This document shows, piece by piece, positions 35,715-49,900 of a DNA stretch of 64,000 nt. Source of the stretch: Misgurnus anguillicaudatus. Its lineage: Eukaryota; Chordata; Actinopteri; Cypriniformes; Cobitidae. Numbering within the stretch: position 1 is the first letter of the stretch; every line of letters begins with the position of its first letter. The stretch lies in contig NC_073348.2 in NCBI RefSeq assembly GCF_027580225.2, forward strand, positions 40,304,501 through 40,368,500, written 5' to 3'. The translations under genes and the position numbers were made by a program. Under the pieces are notes generated by a model that saw nothing but the letters and a program-made list of their open reading frames with translations, was not told where the DNA came from and searched no databases.

Positions 35715-38700
35715 TTACACAGAGGTGACAATGTAGGATCCACTTTCAGTCGTGTCCCCTTTAGTGTCTCTCTTCTTCACATTGCTCGTAATAGGTGTAG
35801 GGATCTGAGATGGTCTAGGTATTGCGCTGTCAACACTGCTCTTTCTGGGGCTTGGTGTGTAATTAAAAGGACTGACCCTAGCAGCTACAGCACCACTAGG
35901 GGAGCTGTGTTTGCTCGAATTACTCGAGCTAAAAGGCGTGCGTTCAGCTACTGGGAATTCATGAACCTCCGTGCTAATGTTTGGATTACTCGGTGTGGGC
36001 TTGATATCTGTGACTCTCTTATCAAGGGACTCTGTACTCCTGAGCAAATTCAGATTGGTTTCTGAACCCACGTGGCCCATTGGTGTAGTCTCATTTGCTG
36101 GAGTCTGTTTTGAGTCTCTGTCAAAAAGAAACCCCTTGCTTGTCTGGCTATCAATAACAGGAGGTGTGTTTGCTGTGGGAGATTTACTAGACCTTGGATT
36201 GTTTATGGGGCAGTCTTCAATTCTTACCCAGACATCTTCAGTTCTGGACATAGCAGCGCCCATGGAGAAAGCAGCATCATTAGATGGTTCTGGTAGGTCT
36301 AATGTCATAGAAGGTGCAATTTCACTTTCTTTCATTTTTCTCCATGTTCCCTTCCGTTCTAGCCCTCCCTCTTTGCCAGATTTCTGAGGAGGATTGAGGA
36401 GTTGCCTCTCATCCTCACTTCTCCCCTTTTCACTGGACTCTGAAGATGCAGAGAGAATCGATGAGCTGCTACCCGTTCTTTTCCAAGTGCCGACTCTTGG
36501 GAGAGATGACGAATGTTTGCTGTTCTCCCTCTTCCACGTTCCAGTCTTGTTGATTGGGAGCCTGGACGGACTTTCCGATTGGGATCGGGAGATGTCATGT
36601 CTTCGAAGTGACTTACCATCACCATTCTCAACGGAATTCTGACCGTTGGGGGACTTTCTCAAACCACTCGCCTGGTACGGTAAAGAGAGTGACATATCTG
36701 GTAAGGATGGACTAGATACTGGAGTCTGGGATTGGCTTGGGGAGGATGGAGATAGTGACTCAAAGGAGGCGGACTCCTCTAATTTCCTTTTTAGTGTTGG
36801 ACTTGGGGCTTCTTTAATAAATGTCGACTGACGAACGAGCCCAGGTTTCTCAGACCGATCCGACTCGCTCCCACTAGACTTTGTCGATGACATTCGGGAC
36901 AATTCTGCCTTTTTTGAAGGGCCTGTGGCTCCACACTGGTTTAGACTTTTTGAGGCAGATTCACTTCTAGGAATCCCACTGGTGCTTCTTGGCAAACCAC
37001 TCTGCTTTGTTGGTGTCTGTTGTCCTAACTGCCTTCCTGGCGAAGTGTAAGTCATGCGGCCAGATCCTGATGATTTTGATGAAGCAGCGCTGGGAGATGC
37101 AGTGCGAGGCAGTTGGGATAATTTGTTTGATGGGGTCAGACCGTTTCTACCCGGTGAGACTGAGGCGCGACCAGGAGACTGCATCGGCCTTGTTAGTGAT
37201 TGCTGAACCGGTCTAGAAGGTGTAGAGTCTCTAGACCCTGATCGAGAGGAGCCTTTACTTGATCCTCCTGGAGCAGATGGTGGATCCCTGGCAGGACTAG
37301 GTTCAGAACTTGCTGGCACTTTTATGTTTCTCTGAGAGTTTCCAGCACCTGGTGCCTGGGAGGGTGGTTTTGTCATTTGACCACGTGGAGGTGGTTTTTT
37401 AGGAACCGGACTGGTGCTAGGAGAACTGCTTCTCACACCAGGAACATGAATCATTGTTCTCCCCCTGGATATCACGGGTGCTGGAGCTTGCCTGTGCTGA
37501 GAAGACATGCTTTCAAGACTGGGACGGGGTTTTCCTGTTATTAGACTTTTATATACCTTTTTCCCACCTTTCAGGCTCTTGGCAGTTTCCTCCTCATTCT
37601 TTTTTACCTCTGAAGTGCTTTTTTCACCAGGTTTTAATATTCTTGGCCCTTTGTTTGCAGCAGGCTTGTTGTCATCTTGGTTTAATGGAAGGTGAAAAGG
37701 TGACCCAATGGAGATGCCAGATTTGAGGGAAAGAACTGAATCCGAATCAGAAGACCCTTGTCTGGAGAGACTGGCTGCAGCCTGATGTAGACTGCTAACA
37801 ATAGAGTTTGCACCCTCTTGAATGGCTTTCCAATCAAATGATTCGGAGTCTGGTGATAATGCTTGCTCCGAAATAGGACTGTGTGTGTCTGTGAGGTCTA
37901 ATACAAGATCTGGTTCCTCTGCTAAAATGCCATCGGCCATCATGCTTTTATCTTCCTTAACTTCAGCTTCATCCATCTTGCTTCTTGGTGGTTGTTTCTT
38001 TTTCTTTGGCATTGCCGAACTTATGCATTCTTGTAGAAGATCATCTTCAGAATCAATACTGAGAGAGCTTAAAGAACTATTCCTAGAGAAACACACAGGA
38101 GTGTCCTCCACATGAAAGGCTTTTGGTGCATAACCAGAGGCTTGCGGTCTGGGTACTTCCATCTGGGTTACATCATCTTTATGCGAGCAGTCTTTGTTGT
38201 TGTTTTCTTGGTCAATATCGCTAAGTGAACTAAGCGATGAGTTTCTTGAGAAACACACTGGTGTGTCTTCAATTGAAAACTTCTGTTTCTCATCACACAG
38301 TGCTACTGTATTATCTTTGGATGCTTGTGAAAAACTATCTTGTTTTTGAATTGGTTTTGCTGGAGCTGTTTGAAATACTGGCACTCTGTTGGCGTTTACT
38401 GGCTGTTCTGCACTGCACTTCAAAGGTGGAACTTTTCTTTGCTCTTTATCTTTGCGCAGCTCTGCTTTTTCCTTAGATAAGTCAATGTCATCATCCTCAA
38501 AGTCAAGGGAGCTAAGCGAATCATTGCGAGAGAAGCAATAAGGTGTGCCCTCAATTGGTGTGTAATGATGCGGAGAATCAAAAGCAAACCCGGGACGTGG
38601 TCTCTCCTCAGCATTAGCAGGCTTATCAGCAAACTCTTTTGATGCTACTTTGGGCTCATGCTTTTTGGTTTCTTTGTTTTTATCTGGGTATGAAACCGCT

Positions 38701-41700
38701 TCTGGTAAGTTATGGGGACCCTCTGGCCGTTTAAGCATCCTTGCTCTGTACTCGCTGCTTTGTGGCATAGGCTTTACAGGAGAGGTTGGCTTTTTCTTTT
38801 CCAGGTCTTGCTGAACCAGATTGCCAGTGGCGGTAGATGGATGCTGAGTCTGATCAGACATTTTCTGCACCCTAAACGGCTTATGAATTTTGCTTTTGGG
38901 CATTGCTGAATTGATGCACTCTGCAAGAATATCATCTCCTTCATTCTCACCCACAGCCGATATTGTGGAAGGTAACACGCCCATATCTGTATTCTCTGCA
39001 CTTTTTCCCTCTGGTAAAGTGTCTCGTCTTTGTCCAGATCCTTCCGCATGGGGAGCTGAACTTTCCATACTTGCCAACTCATTTGGGGGTGAATCAATAG
39101 TGAGATCACTGAGAGATGTTGCTGTGGAAAAGTTAATGGGTGTTCCCTCAACACAGTATATACGTGGTATGTCCTCACCATGGGTTAGGGTCACATGTTT
39201 TTGCTGTTGCCCTCTGCTTTGTGACGGTAACAATTTATATACAGGGAGCTGACTTGGTTTACGAGCCACAGGCGGGGGGATTCTTGAGGTGCTCGAAGGC
39301 GACTGCTTTTTCGGTTTCCGTGATGATTTTGTTGGCATTGCTGAATTAATACAGGCCTCTAGAATCTCTATGTCATCATCATCATCTGAATCATCTAAGA
39401 GATCATTTCCAACTTCAGATGCTGATGGTGGTTTCTCCTGAACGTTGGGCTCTTTAGTGTCCTCTTTCTCAAGCTCTGTCTCGATACTGTGGTCATCTTC
39501 ATGAACTGGAGGCATTATTTTCATCTCAATGTCTTTCTGGATGAATGGTTCATCTAAACTCAGTGCACTAAGGCTTGAAGCACAAGAAAAGCCATCTGGA
39601 GTGCTTTCTGTGGCAAAGTGTAGAAGAGTATCATTATCTGGAAGAACCTGCACTTTCTGCACGGCTGCATTGACAACTGCATGCCTTGGAGCCAAATTCT
39701 GTTTATCAGAGTGGGGTGGGACTGTAACCTTTTGCTTTACCGATGTGGATCGTGGTGGTGGAGGTGGTGGTGTCTTGCTACGACTCGGAGGCATTGTTTG
39801 TCCGGGACTATCGGGCAGATCACTCGGGCTGATAATTCCACTGACCATCCCACTGCACGGCTCACTCTGCACAGAACTTGCAATGGAGTGGCTTTCAAAA
39901 CTTTCAAGTGAGCTGACAGAAGTACATCTACTAAACATGAGAGGAGTCTCTTGTACGTCATGTTCAGGAGGACTTTTTGGTGTTTGGGCACCGCTTTTGG
40001 ATGGAGATTTAGCACCGGATGAAAATTCCACCGTTTTGTGATGCCTAGAACCATCTCCATGTCCCAAGTGTGTTCCTTGATGTCGTGGTGGCTTCATGCG
40101 GACATAATGCACTGATGACTGGCTCTCATTTGTCCGGTGGTCTTGTGTAATGCCACTTGTGGCATCTTTATCTGATATAGGCATATTTGAATAGTTATTA
40201 GACGAACCGACGTTACGCTTGCAGCTCTCCATTTCATCTTCCTCAGAGGACAAAGATGATAAAGAGCTACCACGTGAGAAACATATGGGAGTGTCTTCCA
40301 CACAATATGTCTGTACTGTCTCTGGATTTATTGTGGAAGGCTTGCAGGCTGGGTTCTTCTGAACTGCTCTAGTTGGTCCTGATCTGCTTTGAGCAGATGA
40401 TGGGTGGAGCTGCTTTTGCCTTCCCTGATTCTTTATAGATGCCACAGAGGAGGAACTATCCTGGCTTAAATGGTCTTTAACAGAGCTTTGGGCAGACGAT
40501 GGCTTTGAATGACTAAATAAGGCCTTTTTGGAGGAAGCATCAGGATATTTTAAACTGTAATCAATAGGCTGTTCTATATGGCGATCCTCATTGTATTTCA
40601 GACCGTAACTTGCAGGTTGATCATCAAGCTGTTCTTCTTCTGAATATCGCTCACTGTAGTTAGTCGGTTTGTCATCTGCATAATCATCAACAGCACACAG
40701 CGTTTGCGAAATCTTTTTGTTAAGCCCATGACCGGAGCCACTGTTTATTTGTTCACTTGAGCCCCTTGGCCTAAATCCAGACATGCCCTGTTGAGCAAAC
40801 CTAGGCTGAAACTTTTTCAGTTTGTCTTCTCCTTCACTACTGCCTTCAGTGTACATGGGGTATCCTGGACTTTGGGATCTAGGTGGTTTCTGATCAGATC
40901 TTTTCATTTCACCATCCGTGAGCTTAGGCCTTGCCCATCTTTCATTCTGGCTTGGGCTTTGTTGACCAGAGTTCAGCTGTTCATCTGAATACTTCAAGCT
41001 GTAGTTAATAGGTGTGTCCAGATCGCCATTGTCATCTTCCATGTGATTTGCATTGTGTATCTTGTGGGCAAGATCCGCAGGATATTTTCTGTAGACGCAG
41101 CATTTGCCTTCATCGTCTTCTGAGTAGGAGTCCACCACCGATGGCTTCATTTGACCCCTCTTACCGTAGCCATCGGTGCTGTTTACACTATTCAGACTGT
41201 CATTAGATGCTCTGCTCTCCAGTTTGGGAATTGGGCACGGTCTACCAGACGGGTCAGTTTTGTAGCTGTAAAGGTTTTGGTGACCATGAACGGCAGTCGG
41301 CCGTCTCATCATGTCGTCTTGAACTACGTGAGAGTCCGATGTGGAACCTGTTGTTCTATCATCCATACTTAAGTGCATACTTTGGACTTCCTCCATAACT
41401 ACTGCAATCTGAGCGGCTGTTGTAGGAAGCTGCATCATTCGCTTTGCAGGCTCAGCATCAGAATGAAATCCCCTTCGTTCCCGATCTAAACTTCTGTCTC
41501 TTTCGGCTCGGCCGCTTTCTGCGTTTCCTCTGTCCCGAGAAGATGGGCTAGAGAGCACTGGGATGTTCATGTAAGGTGTGCGAACTCCGACTCCATTAGG
41601 ACTGTAACCGTCTGATCGACACACACCATCATAATCACCGTAAACGTTATGCTTAAGTCTGGGCTTGGCCCTATGAGATGCCTTGGGGCTCAAATTGTCA

Positions 41701-42069
41701 ATGTTATCAAAGGTTTCAGAGAGATGCTGTGCATCTAGTTCTTCAAATAGTGCTTTCTGCTTTCTAACATGGAGGGACGGTAAACTGGACCCGGGGGACA
41801 TTATGTTGGCATCCTTATATTTGATAGGTCGATTGGCCATGAGGTTCCTCAACGCGGCTGCACTTCCCATAGCTATCATCTTGTGCTTGGAGTGAATGAG
41901 GTTCTTCAGCATGGCAACTGCTCCCATGTCCCATAATGACTCCTGATCCTTTGCGTTCCTAGCAGAGAGGTTCCACAGCGTTCCACAGGCATTGCTCACT
42001 ATTGTCAGACTGTGTGATTTGAGGTGCTGAAGAAGGGTCTGTAGACAACTGTTTTCTCTCAATATTTGC
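35715..42069 (-). CDS. apc: apc last exon: beta-catenin, axin, EB1 and PDZ interaction region
   Basis: A single 6,355-base exon, about 77 percent of the protein. It starts in the last armadillo repeats. Four 15-aa beta-catenin repeats follow (INYSLKYSDEQ near residue 991, TNYSERYSEEE near 1108, ASYGLKYNED near 1126, IDYSLKYPD near 1141). Seven 20-aa repeats of the TPxxFSxxxSLSSL type lie near residues 1228, 1348, 1464, 1618, 1816, 1909 and 1964. Three SAMP axin-binding motifs (near 1546, 1689 and 1988) are interspersed. A Ser/Arg/Lys/Pro-rich basic microtubule-binding segment follows. Near the end is the EB1-binding SQIPTP motif (about 2725), and the protein stops in VTSV, the class I PDZ ligand for Dlg-type proteins. 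Repeat 2 (residue 1348) keeps its place but looks most diverged from the consensus start. Confidence 0.98.
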
Positions 42070-43879
42070 CTAAAGAGAGACAGGGAAAGTCATATTACAC
42101 ACTTGTTGTGGCAGGATGATGTGATTTTAAATTATACAGTATCTTCTACTATACCTGTGCTCTTCATTCGTGGCGATGAGGCTTGATACGTTTCTTAAAA
42201 TGCCACCCCCACTTTCTATAATGGCAAGGGTGTTGGTTTGGCTTCTGTATGTTAGAGTGCTCACTAAAAAGGCCAAAGCCCCAGGAACGGAGCAGATATC
42301 AGCTTTGTTTTCAGTGCAATGTGCTGACAGGTTCCAAAGGGCACTCAGGACACTTTTTAATGTGGATTCCTGGAAATCAAGGAAAATAAGATATAATGCA
42401 TTGCTAAATGGATTACTTGCATTATGCATTCACATGATCCGAATATCAGACTCACCTTCTGAACCTCTAAGGCACACTCCATTAGAGCTCGAACACTTCC
42501 AACCTCCCGTAATATTTTCTTGCTGTTTACATCAGCTCGCCATGACAGGTTTCTCAAAACACTGGCAATGACCTAAAGCAGTACAGAGTTTAGTATCATG
42601 GACAACATGAAAAAATGTTAGCAATACAAAACATGCAATTCCAAACAGTGATACCTGCTGTAGGTCTTCGCTTTCTGACTTCAGTTGTGCTACCATGGCC
42701 CTCATGCAACCTTTCATTGAACAAAGTGTAGCCTGTGGGCATGAAAGGAACAATTAAATAGCTTGACAAGAATAACTACACTTATACGGATAGTGCCAAG
42801 ACAGATAAAGTACCTTGTTAGCAACATCACCAAAGGTTAAATTAGTTAAAGCCATCCCAGCATATCGTCTGAGGGTAACACTGTAGTGATCATTGGTCAG
42901 GCCGTAGATCTCACAGTCGACCTGCAGAAGCTCCCCGATTGCCTGAAGGCCTCCTGCATTAAAAGTTCGATTTAGCCAACAAGATTCTTTGATTTAAGGT
43001 TGAACAAGAATAAATTGATAAATGCATTTCAGTTTGTATTGGAAAACATACCAAGTTCATTCATTGCATGTCTGTGCTCTTCATCAAAGGACAGTTTCAT
43101 CAGAACACAAACCGCTGGACAGATCTGATGCTCGACAGGAGAGGGCACTGTAATAAAAACATTGTACATTAATGATGAGATTACACATGAATAACGTGTC
43201 CAAACACTTGGAACAGTTATGAAATCATCCATTAGTCTCCTTTCTACCAGAACATTTCATACCACTGATATCTATAATGAATAAAGTGCTCAGGGTCTGT
43301 AATGTGTGCGACACGGTAAAGTGTGTATATTTGTGGTGTAATGCCAATACACACACACTGCACAACTAAATGACAGCAAATGAGATATATACACAATATT
43401 GTGTTTTCACAAATAAGACAGAAATTATTATTTATTGATTGAAATCATATTCAATTTAGGTTAATATTTATATTAGAGCAGTCAAAAGATTAATCGTGAT
43501 TAATCGCATTCAAAATAAAAGTTTGAGTTGGAATATTGTATTTGCTAGTGTATTGTCTGTAATACATGTATAAATAAAAAAGTATTTTTTATTTATGCAA
43601 TATAAAAATTAGTGCTGGGAACAGATTAATTGCAATTAATCGAATACAAAATAAAAGCGCATTTTTGCAGAATATATTGTGTGCGCTGTGTGTAATTATT
43701 TTGCATATATAAATACACACACATACATGAATTTAAGAAACATTTCTGTATGTTTGTGTGTGTATATTTATAGATATAGATATTTTTAATTAGTGCTGGG
43801 AACAGATTAATCGCATACAAAATAAAGTGAATTTTTTGTAGAATATATGAGTGTGCGCTGTGTGTAATTATTTTGTATG

Positions 43880-43922
<43 letters not shown>

Positions 43923-46900
43923 TCATGTATGTATTTAAGAAACATTTACATGTGTATATATATTTATTTATATTTTTATATATTATATATTAACAATAAA
44001 AATTGATATATAAATAAAAATGTTCTGAAATGTATGTGTGTATGTGTTTAAATATACATAATAATTACACACAGTACAGACATATATTAAGCAAAAATGC
44101 ACTTTTATTTTGTATGCGGTTAATCGCGATTAATCTTTTCCCAGCACTAAAAAAAATCTATATCTATATATCTATAAATATATACACACACAAACACATA
44201 CAGAAATGTTTCTTAAATTCATGCATGCGTGTGTATTTATATATGCAAAATAATTACACACAGCCCACACATATATTATGCAAAGAAAATCTTTTATTTA
44301 GAATGTGATTAATCGTGATTAATCTTTCGACCCCCCCCCCCCCCTAATATAAAGATCAGTCTGGTTAATTTATTAGTGTATCAATAGTGGGATCCAAATG
44401 TTTGAAACCACTACTGAAAATCCTGCTGTTTCACTAAACAATTCACTTATTTAGTTGGTTTAATATTTCGTTAACCACCTAGAAATAGTGCAAAATATAC
44501 TATATTTATATATCTAAATATATTGTCTAATATCTAATATATCTAAATATATTAAAAATATTTTACATCAAATAATTCCCTAGCTTTACAATCTTAAAAG
44601 TATGTTTAACAAAAAATATTCAAATATCCAGACTTTTCAAACAAGCATAACTTTGTTTATTTTATGTTCATATTAAAATTCTTTCGTACTTCAGTTTGCA
44701 ATGCCTATACAACTAAAAATAATAAGGATCTTATATCCTCTGTGCTATTCTTGACAAGGCAATACATGAGACGGGATAAGTTAAGACTCACTTGGATTTT
44801 TGTCCTGGTCCACACCTCTCTCGTGGCTCTCCTGCCACTCCCAGCAGGTCTCACAGTAAGCCCGAATCTGTTCCAGCAGGTGGAGCACCCGGATCTCACG
44901 CCGCCCTCGTTTGTCGTCGGGCTGTGAATGGATAATGTTATGCAGGGCGGCGCTGGCCCTCGCCCGGGCCTCTTTACTGCCGCGAGAATTCCCGAGCAAC
45001 ACCGAATCCTTGTCGTTGCCATGGAGAAGCTGAATGAGCAGCGGCAAGCAACCGGATTGGCGCATGGCAATGCAACTGTCCTGAGAGCTCGACATGGCCA
45101 GGAGGGTTCGAGACATGTCATCTTTATCATGAGTCCCCAGCATGGACAGAAGAGAATACACCATTTCCACCTGTGTACATGAAACATGAATTGTGCTTTA
45201 GACCCTGATGATGTCAGGATGTTTATAATGAATGCATTTGTCTGGCTCACTTTAGTGCCAAGATGACTTGTGAGTCGACGCGGGACTGAGTAACTTCCAG
45301 CGCTGCTCATCTCGCTGACCGAGTCATGATCGAGCCGAGAACTGGAGCCCTGAGAGCAAATATAATTTAGTAATCCTAACGCACAGATGTTGTAGTTGAT
45401 CCAATGACATATCGCTTACGCCATCTGTCTTAAAAATACCACAGGAGCTTACAGCATTAAGCAAGTGAAACTGTATGAAATAGAAAAAAAGGCTCATTTA
45501 ATCTCAATGACCAGTAGCATTTGCATTCAAATCATTAATATTCAAAGCACACAGAAGCTCTCGGTGTGGACTGAAAGGGCTTTTAAAAAGGCCTGAATCG
45601 CTCTGCACCCACTGCCAAAAAAGGGCCATCAGAGAACGGACCATCAGCAAAATAATTCTCACAAATAGCTGAATGCATTAAAATGGTCTCCCTTACCTGA
45701 GAGCAAACAGCACTGGCGGGATCTCCTGATGCATGGGCGCCTTCGGTCTGGGTCACAGGTTCATGCTTGACCTGCAACAAAATGCTGATATGAAACTGAG
45801 ATAATCTATAAAGTAAATGAGCCAAATGTGCACTGCAGAGACAAAACAACACTACGGGACGGACAAGATCAACTTTAAGACAGGTGGAAAGAGTCTCTGG
45901 ATACAGCCAGATAATCAGCTCTATGTGTTAGGAGAGAGATCAGAGATGAAGCTTGACTAGAGCTATAGGAGCACAACTGCTGGTGCATGAAGCTCTTCAT
46001 GACCTACATACATCAGACAACAGGATTACAGCAAACACAGAGGAAGAAGCAGATGCGTCCAATCAGATTCATCCTCACAGTAGCTGCGTTTCCATTAGCC
46101 TTAAAATTGAGCAAATTGACATTGCGAATAAAAATACGGTCAATTTAGCAAAACTCCCATATATCGCAAAAAAGTTTTTACGCTTGCATAAGGTGGTTTT
46201 TCAGGCAATTCGGAAAATGTGTATTTCGCAAAACTCCAATGAAAACAGTTTATGCTCATTTTCAGGTCACCTGATGCAAGTGGCATTGATGTTCACATAA
46301 CACTCCTACGTCTCTTTTGATTTAAAAAATAATGTACTATTACCTCCAAGAAACACCTCTCTGCTCCTTACTGTGGGTTCACACCAGCCACGTTTGAGGC
46401 GTCAATTTTGCGTTCACTGGGTCTAGTTTGCCACTTGAACATTTTGAGTTTACTCGCTTCATACGCGCGTGAAAGCTGCGCGTAATACTCTAGTCACCGA
46501 GACATTCACGAAAAATTCGCGTCATGGGAGGGGCTTCTGCAACTTCGCTCGCTTTCTGTAATCACGTCACTACTAGAGCAAGCTCCTGATTGGTTAACGC
46601 GGCGCGTTTTTCAACCAAAGTTAAAAATTTTCAACTCGCGCATTTCCCGCGGCAACGCTCAATTTGCATGAATTAGACGTGCAAATAAGGCGGAACCACG
46701 TTGCGCATTCGCGCCGCAAGACCTCCAGACGCGCGTCAACGCGTCTTTACATTGACTTAACATTGAAATTACTCGTGCTTGACGCCTCTACCGTGGCTGG
46801 TGTGAACGCAGCATAAGTATAAGGGGCTGTCCTTGGCATAAATGTTTAGATAATACTCTTACGTCTCCTTCAGTTGAAAATAATGCATAGTGCAATGAAT

Positions 46901-49900
46901 GTGGCATTAGTAAACCCACCAACATCAGTCGACGTGATGTTTGGAATGACTTATCGCAAGAGTAAAAACTATGTTTTAGTCGCATATAATCGGTTAATGG
47001 AAATGCCTTCATTTGCAATAGTGTGTGAAAATAACGCTAAATTTTTGCGCAAATCTGCAATGGAAACACAGCAAGTAAGACAATCACAAGTACAGACAAA
47101 CACAAACTTTTGTATATGTAAATAATATAAATCTATGTTGTGTACAGACAGTGCACCATATATGCATGATATAGGTTATGTGTCTAAATGTATCTAATTT
47201 AAAGCACTGAAGCTGAAAATATAAAGCACTAGCAAAATCTTGATGAATATTAATAATAACTAGATAGCTAATTTTGCATGTAAAGATGAATGTTGACTGC
47301 TTTACTGAATCTCAGCATTGGCAGATTAATCTGTTACCTCCGAGTCCGCCGACTGAGTCGGTAAACGCGTCCGAATCCTCAGCATGTCTTTTTCAATCTG
47401 TTGTATCCGTGCGACACGCACCTGAAAAGCGATGAAATCTTGTTTAGTAAACATTATCTGCACTTTCACACACGGTTACTTTCCGTATGTGCCCTTACCT
47501 GTGCCCGTTTCTCCATGTCCTGGCACGTGCCCAGCTGTTGCTCCATGGCGGCTCTGATCTGACGGGCCTCATATTCCAGCTGTCTGCGAGTCATGTCGGT
47601 CTGCAGAGAAAACTACAACATGACATGACACAGAGGTCACACACACACACACAGCCGGTTAATGAGCTCAGCGTACAGTGAGAATGACAGAAATGTCTGA
47701 CTTACATTCTCAGTGAGTGGCAGACTGTCAATCCGTTTGGTGAGGTTTTGTAACTGAGCATAATACCAATCTTTCTCCTTCTCTTCCTTTTCCAACTCAG
47801 CCACCAATAAAGACCTGATATAATACAGACAAAAGATCATGAAACGATGAATGAGAAAACAATTAAAAGAAAACAGATCAGACTGTATTTATTCTACATT
47901 AATGCACCAAGCTAATACGTTGCTTATCAATCATAAACATTAAAGGTGCCAAAAATGCATTGTAATAATCTGTTAAATTTTTCTCTGATATTTACATAGA
48001 AGGTTTGTAACTTTATTTAGTGCAAAAATTATCCATAAAGATGTCTTTTTAGGATTTTCACAATATGTTATTACCATGTACTGAACTCCTACTGCACCTT
48101 TAATAAACTATATTACTTAAAACAGTGATTTAAATTATTATTAATCAATTGTTTTATTTAACGCAGACCTATTTGATGACATCACTTCTGCTAGTTTATA
48201 AAGCCATAATCTACGAATAATTATTCTCTGTCACCTGAGCTATCTGGACCGTACCATTTGTACCCCGCAGTTTATCACGTAAATCTCATTTAATGACAAA
48301 ACCCTGTAAGAGCTTCAAGTGGGGAATCCTTTAATCACCCTACTTAAACAAGAGTTAGTAATCGAAGCAGTGCTGACCGTTCTTTCTCCAGCTCCTCCAG
48401 ATACCCAGCGCTGTCTCTGGTCCCGCCGGTTACCCCTCTCCTGGAGAAGGAGCTCATGGGACTGGGACTGGGGCTGCTGTCGGTCGAATGAGCCGAACCA
48501 GAGCCCTGCAGAGAGGTCTTGGACCTCAGCTTCACACCAGAGAAAGTGCCGGGATCAAGACTCATTTCTGCAGAATGAAACACAATGATGAAACCTTATG
48601 AATGTTTATTAAATCTGTACATCATGCAAACAGGTTCCTGCATCTACATAATCATACTTTCTACATACTTTTAAGGCCTCTATATATTGCACATGAAGCA
48701 CACAGAGACATTGATTTACTGACTAATAATAATGTTACATTATACTGGCTTACATTCTGGCAAAACCATGTACCTTACAAGGCAGCTTATTTATGCTGTC
48801 TACCTTATTTATGCTCGTCTATTGCTGGGTTTCCATCCAAACGTGAAGCGAATCTTTTCAAAATTTGAAAAAAAAAGTGATGAAAATGTTTCCATCAAGT
48901 TGTTCGAACGAATGAGGGTGGTATTGGTAACCAACAGTAAATAAAACAAGGCACGCTTAGAAAATGGAGACAAGACTGCATTTAGTTACGATTGGGCAAG
49001 TTATAAATTTACTAGCAGTGCAGCTTGTAATTGCTAAACTGATTGTTGTGCACAGAAGAAGGAATGCAGAGTTTTTGATGCAGGAACTAACAGCAAGGGC
49101 ATTGCAACGACATCGAGCCCCATATGTGATAAAGACAATGACAGCAGAAACAGCTAGACAATCAGTCATGTGGGTTTAATGTTCACAACATCAGAACTTA
49201 TTCAGCAAATGCATTTCCATCTCCCATTATTCACATTTTTTCAAAATGTCAAAAACCACCTCAAGCGAGAATAAAAATGCACATAAAATCAGGGCGATGG
49301 ATTGGTATGGATTGATGCATCGATTAAATTTCTAACAATACAATGCATCAATGCCACATATAAAATATCAATATGAGGTACCTTTATTTTGACGCTCTAC
49401 GCATCCTCATTGCTTAACGTAATTCCCATCTCTGCATTTCCGCCAAAGCACACATTTTCGTTTATTTTCACGTGTTAGGGTCAGCAAGTGAATTCAATGC
49501 AGCAACAAAGCGGTTATAGCAGCCAAAACAGCAGAAAACGTTATGACTGCTATTTGACGCAAATCGTGGGTTTGGATATATTTTGTATTTGGAAAATGGA
49601 TTGGACAAACAGATTGGCAGAACACCTTTGGCAGCACCAGCTGAAACACTACTACAAGACTTTGATTGTTGACATCACAAGCTTGATTTAAATGACATTT
49701 TTCCCTCATTATTTATTTTTCTTTATTAAAACAAAATGTATTTTTGTTAGTTTATTGTTGTAAATGTCGCAATTGGGACAGAGATTGTGCCTTTTTTAAA
49801 GAGTTTAATTAAACCTTCATGATATATATATTTTTGGTTGCATTTGTGAGTTATTAAAAATGTAACTGCTTAACTAGGCATGTAATTGAAAGTATTGATA

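Noticed and set aside
35694..41895. Many plus-strand frames of 60-170 aa opposite the apc last exon
   Set aside because: They are antisense shadows of the long apc coding exon.
43626..44308. 92- and 98-aa frames rich in Tyr, Cys, Val and Ile
   Set aside because: They translate CA/TA microsatellite-like foldback arms on both strands, and are not genes.
44278..44345. Possible assembly gap or vector at the C run
   Set aside because: Flanking sequence continues the foldback arm and then normal intron sequence. Only the run length is doubtful.
44705..45310. 201-aa minus frame across apc exons 8 and 9
   Set aside because: It begins in apc exon 8 frame but reads through the 80-base intron and continues out of frame across exon 9. 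The two exons with GT-AG borders explain it.
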